A stretch of DNA of 6,574 nt from Chrysiogenia bacterium. Its GTDB lineage: Bacteria; JAGRBM01. Position numbers and translations under genes: made by a program. Shown here one piece after another: positions 1 to 5,414 of this stretch. The notes under the pieces were generated by a model, which saw only the letters and a program-made list of their open reading frames with translations, made no database searches and was not told where the DNA came from. Location: NCBI GenBank assembly GCA_020434085.1, contig JAGRBM010000548.1, positions 1 through 6,574 on the forward strand. The letters are read 5' to 3'. Position 1 is the stretch's first letter, and each line of letters begins with the position of its first letter.

Positions 1-1
1 C

Positions 2-451
2 GTGGAGATCGTGCCGCGCGAGTTCGACGCCGAGGGGCTCGTTGCCTACTTCAGCGAGCAGGGCGTGACCGGCAAGAAGGTGCTCATTCCGCGCGCGAAG
101 GAAGCGCGCGAAGTGCTGCCCGAAGAGCTACGCAAGATGGGCAACGAAGTCCTCGTCGCGCCCGTCTACCAGAGCGTCCTTCCCGAGGGCGGCGGCGCGC
201 GGCTTCGCGAGATGATCGAAGACGGCGGCATCGATCTGGTTACCTTCAGCTCTTCGTCGACGGTGAAGAATTTCTTCGAGCTCGTGGGCGAGGACCTCGC
301 ACCGACGGTGCAGGAAAAATGCACCATCGCGTGCATCGGTCCGATCACCGCGAAGACGGCCGAAGAATTCGGCCTCAAGATCGACATCCAGCCGCCCAAT
401 TACACCATCCCCGAACTCATCGAAGCCGTGGTGGCCTACTACGCAAAATGA
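2..451 (+). CDS. hemD: Uroporphyrinogen-III synthase, C-terminal part (5' end outside window)
   Basis: This cytoplasmic enzyme closes and inverts ring D of hydroxymethylbilane to give uroporphyrinogen III, the common precursor of haem, sirohaem and cobalamin. The visible 149 residues match the C-terminal half of the HemD family. Counting from the codon at base 2, 'KVLIPRAKEAREVLPEELR' lies at 26-44, 'VYQSVLP' at 55-61, 'LVTFSSSSTVKNF' at 79-91, 'ACIGPITAKTA' at 110-120 and 'YTIPELIEA' at 134-142. Full HemD is about 250 residues, so roughly 100 residues plus any N-terminal partner lie upstream. In many deltaproteobacteria HemD is fused to uroporphyrinogen-III methyltransferase (CobA); this cannot be judged here. 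The GTG at base 2 is almost certainly an internal Val codon, not a start. The stop TGA overlaps the fmt ATG (ATGA, 448-451), which suggests translational coupling. HemD is poorly conserved overall, but these blocks make the assignment firm. Confidence 0.93.
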   Translation: MEIVPREFDAEGLVAYFSEQGVTGKKVLIPRAKEAREVLPEELRKMGNEVLVAPVYQSVLPEGGGARLREMIEDGGIDLVTFSSSSTVKNFFELVGEDLAPTVQEKCTIACIGPITAKTAEEFGLKIDIQPPNYTIPELIEAVVAYYAK

Positions 452-1410
452 GCTACTGGTTTTTCGGCACGCCGGAATTTGCGCGCACCATTCTTGCGGG
501 AATGGTGGAAGCGGGACTCCCTGTGAGCCTTGCCGCCTGCCAGCCCGATCGTCCGAAAGGCCGCGGCCACAAGATGCAGATGTGCGAGGTGAAGACCTAC
601 GCCCTCGAGAAGGGAATCGAGGTCTATCAGACACCGTCGCTCAAGACCCCCGAAGCGCGCGAGCAGCTCGAGGCCCTTGCGCAAAAGCACCGGCCCACTG
701 TCGCGATTGTTGCTTCCTACGGGCTCATTCTTCCGCAATGGCTGCTCGATCTGCCTGAACACGGTTTCGTCAACGTGCACGCCTCACTGCTGCCGCGCTG
801 GCGTGGGGCCTCGCCCATTGCCCACGCGATCTGGGCCGGCGACTCCGAGACCGGCGTTTGCCTGATGCGTGTCGTGCAGGCCCTTGACGCCGGCGGCGTG
901 TTTTCACGGAAAACCGTTTCCATCACCGATGAAGACGACGGGCTCACGCTGGAGAACAAACTCGCCGAGGCGGGTGCGACGCTCCTTGTAAAAGACCTGC
1001 CAAAAATTCTCGCCGGTGAGTTCACCGAAGTTCCCCAGAGTGAAGAAGGCCTGACCTACGCCGCGCGACTGACGAAAGAGAGCGGCGCGCTCGACTGGAG
1101 CCGTCCGGCGGCAGAACTCGCCCGTCAGGTGCGCGCTCTGCAACCCTGGCCGGGGACCTGGACGCGCGTAGAGGGGAAGATGCTCAAAGTCCTGCGCGCG
1201 CGTGCGATTGCGGGAAATGGCGCGCCCGGCGAAGTGACCGATTCAAGCAATCGGTTGGTTGTTGCCTGCGGCGAGGGCGCCCTCGAATTGCTCGACGTGC
1301 AGCTTGAGGGGAAAAAAGCCATGAGTGCCGACGCCCTGCTGCGGGGTTTTGCCATCGAGGCGGGCACGGCCCTCTCTGCCGCCCCCGCGCCCAATCCGGC
1401 ACCCGAGTGA
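448..1410 (+). CDS. fmt: Methionyl-tRNA formyltransferase
   Basis: This cytoplasmic enzyme transfers a formyl group from 10-formyl-tetrahydrofolate to the amino group of Met-tRNAfMet, making the initiator for bacterial translation. The product is 320 residues, the usual family length (about 310-320). The N-terminal Rossmann-type catalytic domain (about 1-205) starts 'FFGTPEFA' (5-12) and carries 'PDRPKGRG' (33-40) and 'NVHASLLPRWRGASPI' (109-124). Asn109, His111 and Asp147 ('LDAGG') match the E. coli catalytic triad Asn106/His108/Asp144 with a constant offset of 3. The linker 'GLTYAARLTKESGALDW' (201-217) leads to the C-terminal tRNA-binding OB domain with 'LQPWPGTW' (231-238). The ATG at 448 is chosen because the family start motif follows at once; an open frame extends further upstream but lies over hemD. 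There is no strong Shine-Dalgarno, fitting coupling to hemD. The last 10 residues are Ala/Pro-rich. All key residues are present. Confidence 0.97.
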   Translation: MSYWFFGTPEFARTILAGMVEAGLPVSLAACQPDRPKGRGHKMQMCEVKTYALEKGIEVYQTPSLKTPEAREQLEALAQKHRPTVAIVASYGLILPQWLLDLPEHGFVNVHASLLPRWRGASPIAHAIWAGDSETGVCLMRVVQALDAGGVFSRKTVSITDEDDGLTLENKLAEAGATLLVKDLPKILAGEFTEVPQSEEGLTYAARLTKESGALDWSRPAAELARQVRALQPWPGTWTRVEGKMLKVLRARAIAGNGAPGEVTDSSNRLVVACGEGALELLDVQLEGKKAMSADALLRGFAIEAGTALSAAPAPNPAPE

Positions 1411-1420
1411 TGCGCCGACT

Positions 1421-1437
1421 GTGACATCTGCTGTCAC
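1421..1437. promoter_or_regulatory. Perfect 6-bp inverted repeat between fmt and the exported-protein gene (possible operator)
   Basis: GTGACA (1421-1426) and TGTCAC (1432-1437) are perfect reverse complements separated by TCTGC. The palindrome starts 10 bases after the fmt stop and ends 57 bases before the next start codon. A weak -10-like TATAGG lies downstream at 1468-1473, with only a poor -35-like CTTTCC at 1444-1449 (18-base spacing). The site therefore sits where an operator just upstream of a promoter would be. As RNA it could form a small hairpin, but no T-run follows, so it is not an intrinsic terminator. The two halves are too far apart for a CRP/FNR-type site. The regulator is unknown and the role is inferred from position and symmetry only. 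Confidence 0.35.
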
Positions 1438-1494
1438 GACGCGCTTTCCCCGGCCAGCCGCGGCGGCTATAGGGCAGGGGACCGGGAACTTCGC

Positions 1495-2415
1495 ATGATG
1501 CAAAAACCCAAAACGCGCCGAGTGTTCACGTTGATCGCCCTGATGGGGGTGTTTGGCGTGGCATCGATCGCACTGGCCTACCGCCTGCCGCCAGAAAAAC
1601 TCGTCCAATACTGGGCAGGTCGCATCCTGCGCTATCACGAGTTTGAAGTGCGGATGAAGCACCAGCGTTTCGATCCCGAGGTGCAAGAGCAGGTTCCAGA
1701 CGTTTCCGAGGCGCGCATTCTCTTCGCGCGCGACGGCGCTTTCCGTATCGAGCGCACCGATCCCAAGGTCGCGCCGCTTGTGGTGGTAGGTAACGGCCAG
1801 GAAAGCCTCGCTGTGGCAGGTACCAAGGACCTCGGTCGCGCCGTGGCTGCGCGTTACGATTTTCCCTGGCTCTTCTCCATCGGGAAAGCCATCAGCCCCG
1901 AAGAGCTCGAAGCGCTGCAAAATCAGTACGTCCTGATCGACTCGGGCTACGTGCTCTGGATGCTCACGCGTATTGCCAAGTGGGGCATCGCCTGGAACCA
2001 CACAAAGCTCGCACCTTATGGTGACGGGGAAGTGGGCTACCTGATGGGGCAGGGCTATGGTGAGCCCGACCCGCCCGAGGGCGAGCCCAAGTCCAGACTG
2101 CTCTTCGACAACCGCGACTTCATGCCCATCCTGCTCAACTGGGTGGATGATGCTGCCGGCACCGCCACCGAGTACAAGACGGTGATGAGCGGCTACGGCA
2201 ACGACATCCTGCGCCATTTCCCCTCGCGCATTCAAATTTTCGTCGGCGGCAAGCTCACCGATGAGTTCACCTTGCTCTCGGCGCGGCTCTCTCCAAAATA
2301 CATGCCCGAGGAAGTCGATCCCGCAGTGCTGCGCGGCTCGCTCGCCCCTGAGGACGATGCCGCCGGCGCCCCAGAGAAACCGGCGCCAAAACCCGCCGCG
2401 CCGGAGGCGCCATGA
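1495..2415 (+). CDS. Exported protein of unknown function, possibly LolA-like
   Basis: I do not recognise this 306-residue protein as a named gene. It begins with a Sec-type signal peptide: basic residues at 4-9 (KPKTRR), a hydrophobic core at about 11-25, and a likely signal peptidase I site after 'ALA' (26-28). There is no lipobox Cys, so the mature protein should be soluble in the periplasm. Residues 36-90 ('QYWAGRILRYHEFEVRM', then 'SEARILFARDGAFRIER') and 200-265 ('SRLLFDNRDFMPILLNW', then 'FPSRIQIFVGGKLTDEF') alternate beta-strand-like segments. They resemble LolA-fold proteins, in which a substrate-type strand is followed by a 'fP.ri.v..gg.l' strand. The last 25 or so residues are a Pro/Ala/Glu-rich, probably disordered tail. 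GGGA at 1484-1487 is a reasonable ribosome site for ATG 1495; the next codon is also ATG. The stop overlaps the start of the downstream small gene by 4 bases. The LolA relation is inference from pattern, and no function is assigned. Confidence 0.85.
   Translation: MMQKPKTRRVFTLIALMGVFGVASIALAYRLPPEKLVQYWAGRILRYHEFEVRMKHQRFDPEVQEQVPDVSEARILFARDGAFRIERTDPKVAPLVVVGNGQESLAVAGTKDLGRAVAARYDFPWLFSIGKAISPEELEALQNQYVLIDSGYVLWMLTRIAKWGIAWNHTKLAPYGDGEVGYLMGQGYGEPDPPEGEPKSRLLFDNRDFMPILLNWVDDAAGTATEYKTVMSGYGNDILRHFPSRIQIFVGGKLTDEFTLLSARLSPKYMPEEVDPAVLRGSLAPEDDAAGAPEKPAPKPAAPEAP
2403..2407 (+). promoter_or_regulatory. Shine-Dalgarno GGAGG for the 50-residue membrane protein
   Basis: GGAGG lies 4 bases before the ATG at 2412, inside the last codons of the upstream exported-protein gene. 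It is the best Shine-Dalgarno-like match I found near any start in the window and is the main evidence that the short downstream frame is translated. The spacing is a little tighter than usual (5-9). The ATG itself overlaps the upstream stop (ATGA). Confidence 0.55.
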
Positions 2416-2564
2416 TCGAGCAGTTCAACAAGTGGGACTGGATTCTCCTTGCCACGGTGGTGTCCTTCATCCACGGCGCGTCTTTTTTCTGGGGCAAGCT
2501 CCGGCGCCGCCAGATTCGCGAGTCCGAAGAACGCAAGCGCCATGAAGCGTCCGAGGAAGCCTGA
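2412..2564 (+). CDS. Small single-pass membrane protein, 50 residues, unknown function
   Basis: This short frame begins in an ATGA overlap with the upstream gene and is preceded by GGAGG. The product starts 'MIEQFNKWDWILL'. Residues 10-28 (from Trp10 through 'LATVVSFIHGASFFWG') form one aromatic-rich hydrophobic segment long enough to cross the membrane. A very basic stretch follows (K29, R31-R33), then a charged, Glu/Arg-rich helical tail to residue 50. The positive-inside rule predicts a cytoplasmic C-terminus. By my count 39 of the 49 codons after the start end in G or C, as expected for a real gene in this GC-rich genome. It overlaps the priA start by 23 bases. No family is recognised. 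It could be a membrane anchor or a partner of the preceding exported protein, but that is only a guess from position. Short length is the main reason for doubt. Confidence 0.72.
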   Translation: MIEQFNKWDWILLATVVSFIHGASFFWGKLRRRQIRESEERKRHEASEEA

Positions 2565-5184
2565 ACCGCCCTCGGGCGGTGAATTCGCGCAAGTCGCCGT
2601 TCCAGGGCCCCACCGGGAACTCTTCACCTATCGCATTCCAGAAACCATGGACGCCCTGGCAAAGGCCGGGCACCGGGTTCTGGTTCCATTCGGTCGCCGC
2701 CAACTGGTCGGCGTCGTGTGGGAGCGCATCGACGCGCCGCCGGCGCATGTTCCTGAAGAAAAGATTCGCCCAATTGCCGACGTGCTCGATTCGCACCCGA
2801 TCATCGACGCGGGGGCCGCGCGCCTTTGCGAGTGGGCGGCGCGCTACTACCGCGCCTCCATCGGAGAACTCGCCCGACTTGCCGGGCCGCCGGGCGCGGG
2901 CTGGGCCAGCGGTCCCGAACAGATCCGGCTTTCCCTTCCGGCCGAAGGCGAACTCGTGGACATCGCCTCGCTTCCCGCCGGCGCGCGCGAGGTCTACTAC
3001 GCCGCGCTCGAAATGCTCGTCGATACCGAGGGCCTTATCTTCGTTGCCAAGCTCGGCCGCAAGGCTGGACGTGAGGCCCTGCACTCCAGGTTGCGACTGC
3101 TTGAACGCGCGGGCGCGCTGAGCATCGAGTGGGAACGCCCCAGTAGCGGCGCCACCGGTCGGGAGATCTGGAAGTGGAGCGCGCTGGAGATTCCGGGCGA
3201 TGAGCGCGAGGCACTTGAAACGCGCGCCGCCAAGCAGGCCGAGGTGTACGATGCGCTCGCCGCACGTGGGCCGAGCGATGCAAGTGAACTCGACGTATCG
3301 GGCGCGCAGGCCGCGCTCAAGGCGCTGCTGGAAAAAGGCTACGTCACCCGCGAAAAAGAAGCGGAGATTCGAAGTCCCTGGCAGCGTCTCGAAGCGCTCG
3401 CGCAGGAAGAGCCGCGCCACAAGCTCACCGGCGCGCAGGCGCGCGCGGTGCAGAGCATCGAGGAACTGCTCGGCACCGAGGACTTCGCAGCCGCCCTGCT
3501 CTGGGGCGTGACGGGCAGCGGAAAGACAGAGGTCTATCTGCGGGCCATCGAGCGCACCATCGAACAGGGGCGCAGCGCGCTGGTGCTCGTTCCCGAAATC
3601 GCGTTGACGCCCAGGCTTGCCGCGCGCTTCGTACATCGCTTCGGCCCCACGCTGGCGGTACTGCACAGCGGCCTCAGCGCGGGAGAGCGCTACGACGAGT
3701 GGCAGCGTCTTCGCTCGGGCAAGGCGCGCGTCGCACTGGGGGTTCGTTCGGCGGTGTTCGCGCCGCTCTCGGGCCTGGGGCTCATCGTCGTCGATGAAGA
3801 ACACGAGAGCACCTACAAGCAGGAAGAAAATCCCGCCTACAATGCGCGCGACGGGGCGATCAAGCGCGCGCAGTTGGAGGGTGCCGTCGTGGTGCTCGGT
3901 TCGGCAACGCCCTCACTGGAAACGATCGCCAACGTCGAGGCCGGCAAGTACCGGCGGCTCGAACTACCCGAGCGCGTGGCCGGGCGTCCGTTTCCAACCA
4001 TCGAGCTCATCGACCTGCGCGAGAAACCCGAAAAACCAAAGCTCAAACCCGGCACGGGCAAGGAACCAATTCCCTATGAGGAAAGCCGTCTTGTCGAAGA
4101 GGGCGAGGCGCGCGCGGCGATGCTTGCGGATTTCAAGGTGAAAGAAGAGGCTTGGGAAGCCGAAAAACAGCGGCCGTGGTTCCTTTCGCGAAAACTGCTC
4201 GCCGCGCTCGAGGAAAACCTCGCGGCGAAGGATCAGGCGATTCTCTACCTTCCCCGGCGCGGCTTTGCTTCCACGTTGCTTTGCCATGACTGCGGTTTTC
4301 AGATCGAGTGCCCAAACTGCGACGTGCGACTTCGCGTGCACATGCAGGGCGCCAAGCTTGCCTGCCACTACTGCGGGTATGAAACCCACGCTCCCGCGCA
4401 GTGCAGCCAGTGCGGCGGAACGCATCTGCACCCGGCGGGGCTGGGAACCCAGCAGCTCGAAGAAGCGCTTGCAAAGGAATTCCCCGACGCGCGGATCGCG
4501 CGCCTCGATCGCGACGTACTTGGTCGCAAGGGCGCCCTCGAGAAGACGCTCGAGAAAATGCAGAACGGGGAGATCGATTTCCTGCTGGGCACGCAGATGG
4601 TGACCAAGGGCCACGATTTTCCGGCGGTGACGCTGGTGGCGGTGGTGCTGGCCGATCTGGCGTGGGCGGTGCCGGATTTTCGCGCCGAGGAGCGCGGCTG
4701 GCAGCAGCTTGCCCAGGTCGCCGGGCGCGCCGGTCGCGGCGAGCGGCCGGGCAAGGTGCTCCTTCAGACCTTCGATCCCCAGGCCCCCCAGCTCGCCCGC
4801 GTGGGAGAGCAATGCCTGTGGGAATTTGCCGAGCAGGAGCTGGCCGGGCGCCGCCTGCTTCGCTACCCGCCGGTTTGGCGCTTGGCAGCAGTAAAAATCT
4901 CCGATCCCAACCCCCAGACCGCCCAGAAGGCCGCAGCGGAGGTTGCGGGGCTGCTCACGCCGCTGGGAGCCGAGCTGGGCGTGGATAAGCTGCGGATTCT
5001 GGGGCCCGCCCCGGCTGCGCTGAGCCGTCTGCGTGGGCGCTATCGCTGGCAGATTCTGCTGAAGGCGGCCTCTCCGGCCACGCTGCAGGGGGTTCTGGAC
5101 CGGCTTGAACGCCGGATGTTCGAGGGCTCCTTTGCCCATCGCGGCCGCGTGAGCATCGATGTCGACCCTTATGAGCTCATGTAG
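2542..5184 (+). CDS. priA: Primosomal protein N', replication-restart DNA helicase PriA
   Basis: PriA recognises stalled or repaired replication forks, unwinds the lagging arm with ATP and starts reloading of the replicative helicase. The product is 880 residues, longer than the E. coli protein (about 730). The N-terminal 3'-DNA-end-binding domain spans about 14-110 ('FAQVAVPGPHRELFTYRIP' at 15-33), followed by an enlarged winged-helix/linker region (about 120-290). The superfamily 2 helicase core has Walker A GVTGSGKT (322-329), DEEH (418-421), 'KQEENPAYNARD' (426-437), GSATPS (453-458), 'GTQMVTKGHDFP' (683-694) and 'QVAGRAGRG' (725-733). Eight zinc-binding cysteines (581, 584, 590, 593, 608, 611, 621, 624) have exactly the E. 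coli spacing. The C-terminal domain ends 'IDVDPYELM'. Residues about 495-546 are an insertion absent from E. coli PriA. ATG 2542 is chosen because the conserved N-terminus follows within 15 residues; upstream in-frame sequence is read by the small membrane gene. Shine-Dalgarno is weak, so coupling is likely. The protein appears fully functional. Confidence 0.98.
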   Translation: MKRPRKPEPPSGGEFAQVAVPGPHRELFTYRIPETMDALAKAGHRVLVPFGRRQLVGVVWERIDAPPAHVPEEKIRPIADVLDSHPIIDAGAARLCEWAARYYRASIGELARLAGPPGAGWASGPEQIRLSLPAEGELVDIASLPAGAREVYYAALEMLVDTEGLIFVAKLGRKAGREALHSRLRLLERAGALSIEWERPSSGATGREIWKWSALEIPGDEREALETRAAKQAEVYDALAARGPSDASELDVSGAQAALKALLEKGYVTREKEAEIRSPWQRLEALAQEEPRHKLTGAQARAVQSIEELLGTEDFAAALLWGVTGSGKTEVYLRAIERTIEQGRSALVLVPEIALTPRLAARFVHRFGPTLAVLHSGLSAGERYDEWQRLRSGKARVALGVRSAVFAPLSGLGLIVVDEEHESTYKQEENPAYNARDGAIKRAQLEGAVVVLGSATPSLETIANVEAGKYRRLELPERVAGRPFPTIELIDLREKPEKPKLKPGTGKEPIPYEESRLVEEGEARAAMLADFKVKEEAWEAEKQRPWFLSRKLLAALEENLAAKDQAILYLPRRGFASTLLCHDCGFQIECPNCDVRLRVHMQGAKLACHYCGYETHAPAQCSQCGGTHLHPAGLGTQQLEEALAKEFPDARIARLDRDVLGRKGALEKTLEKMQNGEIDFLLGTQMVTKGHDFPAVTLVAVVLADLAWAVPDFRAEERGWQQLAQVAGRAGRGERPGKVLLQTFDPQAPQLARVGEQCLWEFAEQELAGRRLLRYPPVWRLAAVKISDPNPQTAQKAAAEVAGLLTPLGAELGVDKLRILGPAPAALSRLRGRYRWQILLKAASPATLQGVLDRLERRMFEGSFAHRGRVSIDVDPYELM

Positions 5185-5185
5185 G

Positions 5186-5207
5186 CGGAACATCCGTCCC
5201 ATGTCCG
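5186..5207 (+). other. Hairpin just after priA, weak terminator candidate
   Basis: CGG (5186-5188) and ACAT (5190-5193) pair with ATGT (5201-5204) and CCG (5205-5207), leaving A5189 as a single bulge and a 7-base loop CCGTCCC. The stem starts 2 bases after the priA stop, where a terminator or an mRNA 3'-end stabiliser would sit. No T-run follows directly; the next T-rich stretch (TTGTTAATTT) begins at 5221. It is therefore not a canonical intrinsic terminator, and the role is unproven. Confidence 0.25.
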
Positions 5208-5252
5208 ATAGAGTGAAAAGTTGTTAATTTCCTTATGGTTTTGCCGACTTTG

Positions 5253-5281
5253 TTGATTTGAAGTGGGTCGGTTCCTATCAT
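5253..5281 (+). promoter_or_regulatory. Probable sigma70-type promoter for the S41 protease gene
   Basis: TTGATT (5253-5258) matches 4 of 6 bases of the -35 consensus TTGACA. TATCAT (5276-5281) matches 5 of 6 of the -10 consensus TATAAT. The spacer is exactly 17 bases. The site lies in the most AT-rich part of the window, with TTGTTAATTT upstream at 5221-5230 as a possible UP-like element. Transcription would start near 5288, leaving about 127 untranslated bases before ATG 5415. It is the best promoter match I found on the + strand and implies that ctpA is transcribed separately from priA. Consensus rules from E. coli may not hold fully in this organism. Confidence 0.5.
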
Positions 5282-5347
5282 TTGCTATGCGTTCAGTTGC
5301 GGGACGCCTCTTTTGCCTCAAGGTTCGGGGAGCTGCCTTTTGGAGAA

Positions 5348-5400
5348 GTTGCATCCGCCAATGGCGGGCCCGGCAACCGAAACACTCCAAAGTGGTGGTT
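5348..5400 (+). other. Structured 5' leader of the S41 protease mRNA: two adjacent stem-loops
   Basis: First stem-loop: GTTGC (5348-5352) pairs with GCAAC (5373-5377). Inside it CCGCC (5355-5359) pairs perfectly with GGCGG (5363-5367) around an AAT loop; AT and GCCCG form the internal loop. Second stem-loop: AACC (5375-5378) pairs with GGTT (5397-5400), and CACT (5383-5386) with AGTG (5391-5394) around CCAA. The outer stems share bases 5375-5377, so they compete: only one can form fully. GTTGC also occurs at 5296-5300, giving a second possible partner for GCAAC. This could be an alternative-folding leader, but short stems of this size also arise by chance. It matches no riboswitch class that I can recall. 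Confidence 0.3.
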
Positions 5401-5414
5401 CAGGCGAAGCGCGA

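Noticed and set aside
319-447. Upstream extension of fmt to an ATG at 319
   Set aside because: The extra residues overlap conserved HemD sequence in another frame. The Fmt family N-terminus begins right at ATG 448.
1420-1438. CRP/FNR-type binding site at the palindrome after fmt
   Set aside because: The half-sites TGTGA and TCACG are 9 bases apart, not the 6 of a CRP site, and the symmetric core is GTGACA/TGTCAC.
1243-2235. Long reverse-strand open frame (330 residues) opposite the exported-protein gene
   Set aside because: It lies opposite a gene with a clear signal peptide, sensible overlaps and coding-like composition. The antisense product shows no recognisable motif, and long antisense frames are expected in GC-rich coding DNA.
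2449-2541. Upstream extension of priA to an ATG at 2449
   Set aside because: The extra 31 residues have weaker third-position GC and overlap the small membrane gene, while the conserved PriA N-terminus starts shortly after ATG 2542.
2467-3804. Long reverse-strand open frame (445 residues) opposite priA
   Set aside because: priA is certain on the + strand. The antisense protein is Arg/Gly-rich with no motifs, which is typical of a shadow frame.
3964-5202. Long reverse-strand open frame (412 residues) opposite the 3' half of priA
   Set aside because: It is a shadow of conserved PriA helicase motifs; no promoter or domain supports it.
5348-5400. Known riboswitch (SAM, fluoride or cyclic-di-GMP class) before ctpA
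   Set aside because: CCCGGCAACC recalls part of the SAM-I/SAM-IV core, but the remaining conserved segments and the flanking helices are absent. The fluoride and c-di-GMP consensus elements are also missing. ctpA is not a usual target of these classes.
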